Shown here one piece after another: positions 50,547-63,786 of a stretch of DNA of 64,000 nucleotides. Made by a program: the position numbers and the translations under genes. The DNA is taken from assembly GCA_964057225.1 (NCBI GenBank), contig OZ059899.1:17492501-17556500 (forward strand), written 5' to 3'. The DNA is from Auanema rhodensis (taxonomy: Eukaryota; Nematoda; Chromadorea; Rhabditida; Rhabditidae). The notes under the pieces are model-generated. The model was not told the DNA's origin. It searched no databases and worked only from the letters and a program-made list of their open reading frames with translations. How positions within the stretch are numbered: the first letter of the stretch is position 1; each line of letters starts with the position of its first letter.

Positions 50547-53354
50547 CGAAATTTTTAGGTAAAATTTTTGTCAAAATGTTTTTGAAAGCAATGTTGAGTG
50601 TACATGGAAACTCAACATACACTAATGCATCATTTTTCAAACGATCATGACTAATTTTTGTATTCAGCGTTTCTCAATGTAGTATAGTGCCTTCGATGCG
50701 GATTTTTAAGCTGCGTCGATCTATGTTATCAGATTTGCGCTATCTTTAAAATGCACCGATATATCAACTGATATAAGTTCACACTTATATCCTCGATTTT
50801 CACCCTGAAGAATTAATTTTTTTGTTGAATAACCTTGTCCATCGTCTTCACCTTGAAAAAAGGAATCTAAAAACATCTACTTTTTGTAAAATTATTTTGA
50901 AATTTTTCGGGAAAATTTTTGTCAAAATGTTTTTGGAAGCAATGTTGAGTGTACATGGAAACTCAACATACACTAATACATCATTTTCTAAACGATCATA
51001 ACTAATTTTTGTATTGAGGGTTTCTCAATGTAATATAGTGCATTCGATGCGGATTTTTAAGCTGCGTCGATCTGTGTTATCAGATTTGCGCTAGCTTAAA
51101 AATGCACCGAGATATCAACTGATATAAGTTCACACTTATAATCTCGATTTTCACCCTGAAGAATTAATTTTTTTGTTGAATAACATTGTCCATCGTCTTC
51201 ACCTTGAAAAAAGGAATCTAAAAACATCTACTTTTTGTAAAATTATTTTGAAATTTTTAGGGAAAATTTTTGTCAAAATGTTTTTGGAAGCAATGTTGAG
51301 TGTACATGGAAACTCAACATACACTAATGCATCATTTTTCAAACGATCATAACTAATTTTTGTATTAAGCGTTTCTCAATGTAGTATAGTGCATTCGAAT
51401 CGGATTTTTAAGCTGCGTCGATCTGTGTTATCAGATTTGCGCTAGCTTAAAAATGCACCGAGATATCAACTGATATAAGTTCACACTTATATCCTCGATT
51501 TTCACCCTGAAAAATTGATTTTTTCGTTGAATAACATTGTCCATCGTCTTTGCCTTGAAAAAAGGAATCTAAAAACATCTACTTTTTGTGAAATTATTTT
51601 GAAATTTTCAGAGAAAATTTTTGTCAAAATGTTTTTGGAAGCAATGTTGAGTGTACATGGAAACTCAACATACACTAATGCATCATTTTTCAAACGATCA
51701 TAACTATTTTTTGTATCGAGCGTTTCTCAATGTAGTATAGTGCATTCGATGCGGATTTTTAAGCTGCGTCGATCTATGTTATCAGATTTGCGCTATCTTT
51801 AAAATGCACCGAGATATCAACTGTTATAAGTTCACACTTATATCCTCGATTTTCACCCTGAAGAATTAATTTTTTTGTTGAATAACATTGTCCATCGTCT
51901 TCACCTTGAAAAATGGAATCTAAAAACATCTACTTTTTGTGAAATTATTTTGAAATTTTCAGAGAAAATTTTTGTCAAAATGTTTTTGGAAGCAATGTTG
52001 AGTGTACATGGAAACTCAACATACACTAATGCATCATTTTTCAAACGATCATAACTAATTTTTGTATTGAGCGTTTCTCAATGTAGTATAGTGCATTCGA
52101 ATCGGATTTTTAAGCTGCGTCGATCTGTGTTATCAGATTTGCGCTAGCTTAAAAATGCACCGAGATATCAACTGATATAAGTTCACACTTATATCCTCGA
52201 TTTTCACCCTGAAAAATTGATTTTTTCGTTGAATAACATTGTCCATCGTCTTTGCCTTGAAAAAAGGAATCTAAAAACATCTACTTTTTTTGAAATTATT
52301 TTGAAATTTTCAGAGAAAATTTTTGTCAAAATGTTTTTGGAAGCAATGTTGAGTGTACATGGAAACTCAACATACACTAATGCATCATTTTTCAAACGAT
52401 CATGACTAATTTTTGTATTGAGGGTTTCTCAATGTAGTATAGTGCATTCCATGCGGATTTTTAAGCTGCGTCGATCTATGTTATCAGATTTGCGCTATCT
52501 TTAAAATGCACCGAGATATCAACTGTTATAAGTTCACACTTATATCCTCGATTTTCACCCTGAAGAATTAATTTTTTTGTTGAATAACATTGTCCATCGT
52601 CTTCACCTTGAAAAAAGAAATCTAAAAACATCTACTTTTTGTGAAATTATTTTGAAATTTTTCGGGAAAATTTTTGTCAAAATGTTTTTGGAAGCAATGT
52701 TGAGTGTACATGGAAACTCAACATACACTAATGCATCATTTTTCAAACGATCATAACTAATTTTTGTATTAAGCGTTTCTCAATGTAGTATAGTGCATTC
52801 GAATCGGATTTTTAAGCTGCGTCGATCTGTGTTATCAGATTTGCGCTAGCTTAAAAATGCACCGAGATATCAACTGATATAAGTTCACACTTATATCCTC
52901 GATTTTCACCCTGAAAAATTGATTTTTTCGTTGAATAACATTGTCCATCGTCTTTGCCTTGAAAAAAGGAATCTAAAAACATCTACTTTTTGTGAAATTA
53001 TTTTGAAATTTTCAGAGAAAATTTTTGTCAAAATGTTTTTGGAAGCAATGTTGAGTGTACATGGAAACTCAACATACACTAATGCATCATTTTTCAAACG
53101 ATCATAACTATTTTTTGTATCGAGCGTTTCTCAATGTAGTATAGTGCATTCGATGCGGATTTTTAAGCTGCGTCGATCTATGTTATCAGATTTGCGCTAT
53201 CTTTAAAATGCACCGAGATATCAACTGTTATAAGTTCACACTTATATCCTCGATTTTCACCCTGAAGAATTAATTTTTTTGTTGAATAACATTGTCCATC
53301 GTCTTCACCTTGAAAAAAGGAATCTAAAAACATCTACTTTTTGTGAAATTATTT
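50547..53354. repeat. 8-monomer higher-order repeat, copy 1 (2808 bp = 8 x 351)
   Basis: Matches 53355-56162 at +2808 bp. Private markers recur: ACATCATTTTCTAAACG (near 50980 and 53788), CTTATAATCTCG (near 51136 and 53944), TTGAAAAATGGAATC (near 51907 and 54715), TGCATTCCATGCGG (near 52444 and 55252). The two copies touch, with both boundaries in the CTACTTTTTGTGAAATTATTT segment, the pattern left by one unequal exchange or duplication in register. Confidence 0.9.
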
Positions 53355-56162
53355 CGAAATTTTTAGGTAAAATTTTTGTCAAAATGTTTTTGAAAGCAAT
53401 GTTGAGTGTACATGGAAACTCAACATACACTAATGCATCATTTTTCAAACGATCATGACTAATTTTTGTATTCAGCGTTTCTCAATGTAGTATAGTGCCT
53501 TCGATGCGGATTTTTAAGCTGCGTCGATCTATGTTATCAGATTTGCGCTATCTTTAAAATGCACCGATATATCAACTGATATAAGTTCACACTTATATCC
53601 TCGATTTTCACCCTGAAGAATTAATTTTTTTGTTGAATAACCTTGTCCATCGTCTTCACCTTGAAAAAAGGAATCTAAAAACATCTACTTTTTGTAAAAT
53701 TATTTTGAAATTTTTCGGGAAAATTTTTGTCAAAATGTTTTTGGAAGCAATGTTGAGTGTACATGGAAACTCAACATACACTAATACATCATTTTCTAAA
53801 CGATCATAACTAATTTTTGTATTGAGGGTTTCTCAATGTAATATAGTGCATTCGATGCGGATTTTTAAGCTGCGTCGATCTGTGTTATCAGATTTGCGCT
53901 AGCTTAAAAATGCACCGAGATATCAACTGATATAAGTTCACACTTATAATCTCGATTTTCACCCTGAAGAATTAATTTTTTTGTTGAATAACATTGTCCA
54001 TCGTCTTCACCTTGAAAAAAGGAATCTAAAAACATCTACTTTTTGTAAAATTATTTTGAAATTTTTAGGGAAAATTTTTGTCAAAATGTTTTTGGAAGCA
54101 ATGTTGAGTGTACATGGAAACTCAACATACACTAATGCATCATTTTTCAAACGATCATAACTAATTTTTGTATTAAGCGTTTCTCAATGTAGTATAGTGC
54201 ATTCGAATCGGATTTTTAAGCTGCGTCGATCTGTGTTATCAGATTTGCGCTAGCTTAAAAATGCACCGAGATATCAACTGATATAAGTTCACACTTATAT
54301 CCTCGATTTTCACCCTGAAAAATTGATTTTTTCGTTGAATAACATTGTCCATCGTCTTTGCCTTGAAAAAAGGAATCTAAAAACATCTACTTTTTGTGAA
54401 ATTATTTTGAAATTTTCAGAGAAAATTTTTGTCAAAATGTTTTTGGAAGCAATGTTGAGTGTACATGGAAACTCAACATACACTAATGCATCATTTTTCA
54501 AACGATCATAACTATTTTTTGTATCGAGCGTTTCTCAATGTAGTATAGTGCATTCGATGCGGATTTTTAAGCTGCGTCGATCTATGTTATCAGATTTGCG
54601 CTATCTTTAAAATGCACCGAGATATCAACTGTTATAAGTTCACACTTATATCCTCGATTTTCACCCTGAAGAATTAATTTTTTTGTTGAATAACATTGTC
54701 CATCGTCTTCACCTTGAAAAATGGAATCTAAAAACATCTACTTTTTGTGAAATTATTTTGAAATTTTCAGAGAAAATTTTTGTCAAAATGTTTTTGGAAG
54801 CAATGTTGAGTGTACATGGAAACTCAACATACACTAATGCATCATTTTTCAAACGATCATAACTAATTTTTGTATTGAGCGTTTCTCAATGTAGTATAGT
54901 GCATTCGAATCGGATTTTTAAGCTGCGTCGATCTGTGTTATCAGATTTGCGCTAGCTTAAAAATGCACCGAGATATCAACTGATATAAGTTCACACTTAT
55001 ATCCTCGATTTTCACCCTGAAAAATTGATTTTTTCGTTGAATAACATTGTCCATCGTCTTTGCCTTGAAAAAAGGAATCTAAAAACATCTACTTTTTTTG
55101 AAATTATTTTGAAATTTTCAGAGAAAATTTTTGTCAAAATGTTTTTGGAAGCAATGTTGAGTGTACATGGAAACTCAACATACACTAATGCATCATTTTT
55201 CAAACGATCATGACTAATTTTTGTATTGAGGGTTTCTCAATGTAGTATAGTGCATTCCATGCGGATTTTTAAGCTGCGTCGATCTATGTTATCAGATTTG
55301 CGCTATCTTTAAAATGCACCGAGATATCAACTGTTATAAGTTCACACTTATATCCTCGATTTTCACCCTGAAGAATTAATTTTTTTGTTGAATAACATTG
55401 TCCATCGTCTTCACCTTGAAAAAAGAAATCTAAAAACATCTACTTTTTGTGAAATTATTTTGAAATTTTTCGGGAAAATTTTTGTCAAAATGTTTTTGGA
55501 AGCAATGTTGAGTGTACATGGAAACTCAACATACACTAATGCATCATTTTTCAAACGATCATAACTAATTTTTGTATTAAGCGTTTCTCAATGTAGTATA
55601 GTGCATTCGAATCGGATTTTTAAGCTGCGTCGATCTGTGTTATCAGATTTGCGCTAGCTTAAAAATGCACCGAGATATCAACTGATATAAGTTCACACTT
55701 ATATCCTCGATTTTCACCCTGAAAAATTGATTTTTTCGTTGAATAACATTGTCCATCGTCTTTGCCTTGAAAAAAGGAATCTAAAAACATCTACTTTTTG
55801 TGAAATTATTTTGAAATTTTCAGAGAAAATTTTTGTCAAAATGTTTTTGGAAGCAATGTTGAGTGTACATGGAAACTCAACATACACTAATGCATCATTT
55901 TTCAAACGATCATAACTATTTTTTGTATCGAGCGTTTCTCAATGTAGTATAGTGCATTCGATGCGGATTTTTAAGCTGCGTCGATCTATGTTATCAGATT
56001 TGCGCTATCTTTAAAATGCACCGAGATATCAACTGTTATAAGTTCACACTTATATCCTCGATTTTCACCCTGAAGAATTAATTTTTTTGTTGAATAACAT
56101 TGTCCATCGTCTTCACCTTGAAAAAAGGAATCTAAAAACATCTACTTTTTGTGAAATTATTT
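53355..56162. repeat. 8-monomer higher-order repeat, copy 2 (2808 bp)
   Basis: Second copy of 50547-53354. The switch out of each copy is visible in the monomers at 53257 and 56065. Both begin with GTCTTCACCTTG and are identical until the T-rich segment. There 53257 continues with TTTCGAAATTTTTAGG and 56065 with TTTTGAAATTTTCAGAG. By eye I saw no clear difference inside the unit, so the duplication is probably recent. Confidence 0.9.
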
Positions 56163-57117
56163 TGAAATTTTCAGAGAAAATTTTTGTCAAAATGTTTTTG
56201 GAAGCAATGTTGAGTGTACATGGAAACTCAACATACACTAATGCATCATTTTTCAAACGATCATAACTAATTTTTGTATTGAGCGTTTCTCAATGTAGTA
56301 TAGTGCATTCGAATCGGATTTTTAAGCTGCGTCGATCTGTGTTATCAGATTTGCGCTAGCTTAAAAATGCACCGAGATATCAACTGATATAAGTTCACAC
56401 TTATATCCTCGATTTTCACCCTGAAAAATTGATTTTTTCGTTGAATAACATTGTCCATCGTCTTTGCCTTGAAAAAAGGAATCTAAAAACATCTACTTTT
56501 TTTGAAATTATTTTGAAATTTTCAGAGAAAATTTTTGTCAAAATGTTTTTGGAAGCAATGTTGAGTGTACATGGAAACTCAACATACACTAATGCATCAT
56601 TTTTCAAACGATCATGACTAATTTTTGTATTGAGGGTTTCTCAATGTAGTATAGTGCATTCGATGCGGATTTTTAAGCTGCGTCGATCTATGTTATCAGA
56701 TTTGCGCTATCTTTAAAATGCACCGAGATATCAACTCTTATAAGTTCACACTTATATCCTCGATTTTCACCCTGAAGAATTAATTTTTTTGTTGAATAAC
56801 ATTGTCCATCGTCTTCACCTTGAAAAAAGAAATCTAAAAACATCTACTTTTTGTGAAATTATTTTGAAATTTTTCGGGAAAATTTTTGTCAAAATGTTTT
56901 TGGAAGCAATGTTGAGTGTACATGGAAACTCAACATACACTAATGCATCATTTTTCAAACGATCATAACTAATTTTTGTATTAAGCGTTTCTCAATGTAG
57001 TATAGTGCATTCGAATCGGATTTTTAAGCTGCGTCGATCTATGTTATCAGATTTGCGCTATCTTTAAAATGCACCGAGATATCAACTGTTATAAGTTCAC
57101 ACTTATATCCTCGATTT
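54310..57117. repeat. 4-monomer repeat, two copies (+1404 bp)
   Basis: Inside and beyond the 8-mer, 54310-55713 corresponds to 55714-57117: a CCTGAAAAATTGAT monomer with CAGAGAAAA followed by AACTATTTTTTG, a CTTCACCTTG monomer, a CTACTTTTTTTGAAATT monomer with GATCATGAC, and a TTTTTCGGGAAAA monomer with TTCGAATCGG. Differences include TTGAAAAATGG against TTGAAAAAAGG and TTCCATGCGG against TTCGATGCGG. A private AACTCTTATAAG lies near 56734. Confidence 0.83.
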
Positions 57118-57819
57118 TCACCCTGAAGAATTAATTTTTTTGTTGAATAACATTGTCCATCGTCTTCACCTTGAAAAAAGAAATCTAAAAACATCTACTT
57201 TTTGTGAAATTATTTTGAAATTTTTCGGGAAATTTTTTGTCAAAATGTTTTTGGAAGCAATGTTGAGTGTACATGGAAACTCAACATACACTAATGCATC
57301 ATTTTTCAAACGATCATAACTAATTTTTGTATTGAGCGTTCCTCAATGTAGTATAGTGCATTCGATGCGGATTTTTAAGCTGCGTCGATCTATGTTATCA
57401 GATTTGCGCTATCTTTAAAATGCACCGAGATATCAACTGTTATAAGTTCACACTTATATCCTCGATTTTCACCCTGAAGAATTAATTTTTTTGTTTAATA
57501 ACATTGTCCATCGTCTTTGCCTTGAAAAAAGAAATCTGAAAACATCTACTTTTTGTGAAATTATTTTGAAATTTTTCGGGAAAATTTTTGTCAAAATGTT
57601 TTTGGAAGCAATGTTGAGTGTACATGGAAACTCAACATACACTAATACATCATTTTCTAAACGATCATAACTAATTTTTGTATTGAGGGTTTCTCAATGT
57701 AATATAGTGCATTCGATGCGGATTTTTAAGCTGCGTCGATCTGTGTTATCAGATTTGCGCTAGCTTAAAAATGCACCGATTTATCAACTGATATAAGTTC
57801 ACACTTATATCCTCGATTT

Positions 57820-59223
57820 TCACCCTGAAGAATTAATTTTTTTGTTGAATAACATTGTCCATCGTCTTCGTCTTGAAAGAAGGAATCTAAAAACATCTAC
57901 TTTTTGTGAAATTATTTTGAAATTTTTCGGGAAAATTTTTGTCAAAATGTTTTTGGAAGCAATGTTGAGTGTACATGGAAACTCAACATACACTAATACA
58001 TCATTTTCTAAACGATCATAACTAATTTTTGTATTGAGGGTTTCTCAATGTAATATAGTGCATTCGATGCGGATTTTTAAGCTGCGTCGATCTGTGTTAT
58101 CAGATTTGCGCTAGCTTAAAAATGCACCGATATATCAACTGATATAAGTTCACACTTATATCCTCGATTTTCACCCTGAAAAATTGATTTTTTCGTTGAA
58201 TAACATTGTCCATCGTCTTTGCCTTCAAAAAAGGAATCTAAAAACATCTACTTTTTGTGAAATTATTTCGAAATTTTTAGGGAAAATTTTTGTCAAAATG
58301 TTTTTGAAAGCAATGTTGAGTGTACATGGAAACTCAACATACACTAATACATCATTTTTTAAACGATCATAACTAATTTTTGTATTGAGGGTTTCTCAAT
58401 GTAGTATAGTGCATTCGATGCGGATTTTTAAGCTGCGTCGATCTATGTTATCAGATTTGCGCTAGCTTAAAAATGCACCGATTTATCAACTGATATAAGT
58501 TCACACTTATATCCTCGATTTTCACCCTGAAGAATTAATTTTTTTGTTGAATAACATTGTCCATCGTCTTCGCCTTGAAAGAAGGAATCTAAAAACATCT
58601 ACTTTTTGTGAAATTATTTTGAAATTTTTCGGGAAAATTTTTGTCAAAATGTTTTTGGAAGCAATGTTGAGTGTACATGGAAACTCAACATACACTAATA
58701 CATCATTTTCTAAACGATCATAACTAATTTTTGTATTGAGGGTTTCTCAATGTAATATAGTGCATTCGATGCGGATTTTTAAGCTGCGTCGATCTGTGTT
58801 ATCAGATTTGCGCTAGCTTAAAAATGCACCGATATATCAACTGATATAAGTTCACACTTATATCCTCGATTTTCACCCTGAAAAATTGATTTTTTCGTTG
58901 AATAACATTGTCCATCGTCTTTGCCTTCAAAAAAGGAATCTAAAAACATCTACTTTTTGTGAAATTATTTCGAAATTTTTAGGGAAAATTTTTGTCAAAA
59001 TGTTTTTGAAAGCAATGTTGAGTGTACATGGAAACTCAACATACACTAATACATCATTTTTTAAACGATCATAACTAATTTTTGTATTGAGGGTTTCTCA
59101 ATGTAGTATAGTGCATTCGATGCGGATTTTTAAGCTGCGTCGATCTATGTTATCAGATTTGCGCTAGCTTAAAAAAGCACCGAGATATCAACTGATATAA
59201 GTTCACACTTATATCCTCGATTT
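57820..59223. repeat. Dimer repeat of 702 bp, two copies
   Basis: 57820 with 58171 and 58522 with 58873. The first member has CTTGAAAGAAGG with ACATCATTTTCTAAACG; the second has CCTGAAAAATTGAT, GCCTTCAAAAAAGG, ATTTCGAAATTTTTAGG and ACATCATTTTTTAAACG. The second-member type recurs at 60980 and 63787. The right copy ends in a private TTAAAAAAGCACC near 59170. Confidence 0.8.
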
Positions 59224-61400
59224 TCACCCTGAAGAATTAATTTTTTCGTTGAATAACATTGTCCATCGTCTTCGCCTTGAAATAAGGAATCTAAAAACAT
59301 CTACTTTTTGTGAAATTATTTTGGAATTTTTTATGGAAAATTTTTGTCAAAATGTTTTTGGAAGCAATGTTGAGTGTACATGGAAACTCAACATACACTA
59401 ATACATCATTTTCTAAACGATCATAACTAATTTTTGTATTGAGGGTTTCTCAATGTAATATAGTGCATTCGATGCGGATTTTTAAGCTGCGTCGATCTGT
59501 GTTATCAGATTTGCGCTAGCTTAAAAATGCACCGATTTATCAACTGATATAAGTTCACACTTATATCCTCGATTTTCACCCTGAAGAATTAATTTTTTTG
59601 TTGAATAACATTGTCCATCGTCTTCGTCTTGAAAGAAGGAATCTAAAAACATCTACTTTTTGTGAAATTATTTTGAAATTTTTCGGGAAAATTTTTGTCA
59701 AAATGTTTTTGGAAGCAATGTTGAGTGTACATGGAAACTCACCATACACTAATGCATCATTTTTCAAACGATCATAACTAATTTTTGTATCGAGCGTTTC
59801 TCAATGTAGTATAGTGCATTCGATGCGGATTTTTAAGCTGCGTCGATCTATGTTATCAGATTTGCGCTATCTTAAAAATGCACCGATTTATCAACTGATA
59901 TAAGTTCACACTTATATCCTCGATTTTCACCCTGAAGAATTAATTTTTTTGTTGAATAACATTGTCCATCGTCTTCGTCTTGAAAGAAGGAATCTAAAAA
60001 CATCTACTTTTTGTGAAATTATTTTGAAATTTTTCGGGAAAATTTTTGTCAAAATGTTTTTGGAAGCAATGTTGAGTGTACATGGAAACTCAACATACAC
60101 TAATACATCATTTTCTAAACGATCATAACTAATTTTTGTATTGAGGGTTTCTCAATGTAATATAGTGCATTCGATGCGGATTTTTAAGCTGCGTCGATCT
60201 GTGTTATCAGATTTGCGCTAGCTTAAAAATGCACCGATTTATCAACTGATATAAGTTCACACTTATATCCTCGATTTTCACCCTGAAGAATTAATTTTTT
60301 TGTTGAATAACATTGTCCATCGTCTTCGCCTTGAAAGAAGGAATCTAAAAACATCTACTTTTTGTGAAATTATTTTGAAATTTTTCGGGAAAATTTTTGT
60401 CAAAATGTTTTTGGAAGCAATGTTGAGTGTACATGGAAACTCAACATACACTAATACATCATTTTCTAAACGATCATAACTAATTTTTGTATTGAGGGTT
60501 TCTCAATGTAATATAGTGCATTCGATGCGGATTTTTAAGCTGCGTCGATCTGTGTTATCAGATTTGCGCTAGCTTAAAAATGCACCGATATATCAACTGA
60601 TATAAGTTCACACTTATATCCTCGATTTTCACCCTGAAGAATTAATTTTTTTGTTGAATAACATTGTCCATCGTCTTCGCCTTGAAAGAAGGAATCTAAA
60701 AACATCTACTTTTTGTGAAATTATTTTGAAATTTTTCGGGAAAATTTTTGTCAAAATGTTTTTGGAAGCAATGTTGAGTGTACATGGAAACTCAACATAC
60801 ACTAATACATCATTTTTTAAACGATCATAACTAATTTTTGTATTGAGGGTTTCTCAATGTAGTATAGTGCATTCGATGCGGATTTTTAAGCTGCGTCGAT
60901 CTGTGTTATCAGATTTGCGCTAGCTTAAAAATGCACCGATATATCAACTGATATAAGTTCACACTTATATCCTCGATTTTCACCCTGAAAAATTGATTTT
61001 TTCGTTGAATAACATTGTCCATCGTCTTTGCCTTCAAAAAAGGAATCTAAAAACATCTACTTTTTGTGAAATTATTTCGAAATTTTTAGGGAAAATTTTT
61101 GTCAAAATGTTTTTGAAAGCAATGTTGAGTGTACATGGAAACTCAACATACACTAATACATCATTTTTTAAACGATCATAACTAATTTTTGTATTGAGGG
61201 TTTCTCAATGTAGTATAGTGCATTCGATGCGGATTTTTAAGCTGCGTCGATCTATGTTATCAGATTTGCGCTAGCTTAAAAAAGCACCGAGATATCAACT
61301 GATATAAGTTCACACTTATATCCTCGATTTTCACCCTGAAGAATTAATTTTTTCGTTGAATAACATTGTCCATCGTCTTCGCCTTGAAATAAGGAATCTA
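58873..61400. repeat. Block pair offset by 2107 bp
   Basis: 58873 to about 59290 and 60980 to about 61397 share GCCTTCAAAAAAGG, TTAAAAAAGCACC (near 59170 and 61277) and CTTGAAATAAGG. After that they part: 59224 continues with TTTTGGAATTTTTTATGG, the only 352-bp monomer, while 61331 continues with TTTTCAGGG. The offset is six monomers plus one base, the extra base being in the 59224 monomer. Between them lie CTTGAAAGAAGG monomers at 59576, 59927, 60278 and 60629. Confidence 0.8.
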
Positions 61401-61681
61401 AAAACATCTACTTTTTGTGAAATTATTTTGAAATTTTCAGGGAAAATTTTTGTCAAAATGTTTTTGGAAGCAATGTTGAGTGTACATGGAAACTCACCAT
61501 ACACTAATGCATCATTTTTCAAACGATCATAACTAATTTTTGTATCGAGCGTTTCTCAATGTAGTATAGTGCATTCGATGCGGATTTTTAAGCTGCGTCG
61601 ATCTATGTTATCAGATTTGCGCTATCTTAAAAATGCACCGAGATATCAACTGATATAAGTTCACACTTATATCCTCGATTT

Positions 61682-62031
61682 TCAACCTGAAGAATTAATT
61701 TCTTCGTTGAATAACAATGTCCATCGTCTTCGCCTTAAAAAAAAAATCTAAAAACATCTACTTTTTTTGAAATTATTTTGAAATTTTCAGAGAAAATTTT
61801 TGTCAAAATGTTTTTGGAAGCAATGTTGAGTGTACATGGAAACTCAACATACACTAATGCATCATTTTTCAAACGATCATGACTAATTTTTGTATTGAGG
61901 GTTTCTCAATGTAGTATAGTGCATTCGATGCGGATTTTTAAGCTGCGTCGATCTATGTTATCAGATTTGCGCTAGCTTAAAAATGCACCGATATATCAAC
62001 TGATATAAGTTCACACTTATATCCTCGATTT
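61682..62031. repeat. Chimeric 351-bp monomer
   Basis: The front is P-type, as in 9-47 kb: AACCTG, TTTCTTCG, AACAATG and a 10-A run. The rest matches the 52-56 kb subtype: CTACTTTTTTTGAAATT, TTTTCAGAG, GATCATGACTAA and GAGGGTTTCTC. The switch lies in the T-rich segment near 61750-61770. The neighbouring 61331 monomer also has a left-type second half (TTTTCAGGG, TATCGAGCG, CTATCTTAAAAATG). Confidence 0.8.
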
Positions 62032-63786
62032 TCACCCTGAAGAATTAATTTTTTTGTTGAATAACATTGTCCATCGTCTTCACCTTGAAAAAAGAAATCT
62101 AAAAACATCTACTTTTTGTGAAATTATTTTGAAATTTTTCGGGAAAATTTTTGTCAAAATGTTTTTGGAAGCAATGTTGAGTGTACATGGAAACTCAACA
62201 TACACTAATGCATCATTTTTCAAACGATCATAACTAATTTTTGTATTAAGCGTTTCTCAATGTAGTATAGTGCATTCGAATCGGATTTTTAAGCTGCGTC
62301 GATCTATGTTATCAGATTTGCGCTATCTTTAAAATGCACCGAGATATCAACTGTTATAAGTTCACACTTATATCCTCGATTTTCACCCTGAAGAATTAAT
62401 TTTTTTGTTGAATAACATTGTCCATCGTCTTCACCTTGAGAAAAGAAATCTAAAAACATCTACTTTTTGTGAAATTATTTTGAATGTTTTCGGGAAATTT
62501 TTTGTCAAAATGTTTTTGGAAGCAATGTTGAGTGTACATGGAAACTCAACATACACTAATGCATCATTTTTCAAACGATCATAACTAATTTTTGTATTGA
62601 GCGTTCCTCAATGTAGTATAGTGCATTCGATGCGGATTTTTAAGCTGCGTCGATCTATGTTATCAGATTTGCGCTATCTTTAAAATGCACCGAGATATCA
62701 ACTGTTATAAGTTCACACTTATATCCTCGATTTTCACCCTGAAGAATTAATTTTTTTGTTTAATAACATTGTCCATCGTCTTTGCCTTGAAAAAAGAAAT
62801 CTGAAAACATCTACTTTTTGTGAAATTATTTTGAAATTTTTCGGGAAAATTTTTGTCAAAATGTTTTTGGAAGCAATGTTGAGTGTACATGGAAACTCAA
62901 CATACACTAATACATCATTTTCTAAACGATCATAACTAATTTTTGTATTGAGGGTTTCTCAATGTAATATAGTGCATTCGATGCGGATTTTTAAGCTGCG
63001 TCGATCTGTGTTATCAGATTTGCGCTAGCTTAAAAATGCACCGATTTATCAACTGATATAAGTTCACACTTATATCCTCGATTTTCACCCTGAAGAATTA
63101 ATTTTTTTGTTGAATAACATTGTCCATCGTCTTCGTCTTGAAAGAAGGAATCTAAAAACATCTACTTTTTGTGAAATTATTTTGAAATTTTTCGGGAAAA
63201 TTTTTGTCAAAATGTTTTTGGAAGCAATGTTGAGTGTACATGGAAACTCAACATACACTAATACATCATTTTCTAAACGATCATAACTAATTTTTGTATT
63301 GAGGGTTTCTCAATGTAATATAGTGCATTCGATGCGGATTTTTAAGCTGCGTCGATCTGTGTTATCAGATTTGCGCTAGCTTAAAAATGCACCGATTTAT
63401 CAACTGATATAAGTTCACACTTATATCCTCGATTTTCACCCTGAAGAATTAATTTTTTTGTTGAATAACATTGTCCATCGTCTTCGCCTTGAAAGAAGGA
63501 ATCTAAAAACATCTACTTTTTGTGAAATTATTTTGAAATTTTTCGGGAAAATTTTTGTCAAAATGTTTTTGGAAGCAATGTTGAGTGTACATGGAAACTC
63601 AACATACACTAATACATCATTTTCTAAACGATCATAACTAATTTTTGTATTGAGGGTTTCTCAATGTAATATAGTGCATTCGATGCGGATTTTTAAGCTG
63701 CGTCGATCTGTGTTATCAGATTTGCGCTAGCTTAAAAATGCACCGATATATCAACTGATATAAGTTCACACTTATATCCTCGATTT

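Larger units (their letters stand above)
56767..63435. repeat. Four-monomer block duplicated 15 monomers apart (+5265 bp)
   Basis: 56767-58170 and 62032-63435 share GGGAAATTTTTTGTC (near 57227 and 62492), GAGCGTTCCTCAATG (near 57334 and 62599), TTTTGTTTAATAAC (near 57490 and 62755), ATCTGAAAACATC (near 57535 and 62800) and CGTCTTGAAAGAAGG. The second copy has its own TTTTGAATGTTTTCGGG near 62480. To the right, 63436 and 63787 continue like 58522 and 58873, so the register shifts by one monomer. Confidence 0.85.
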
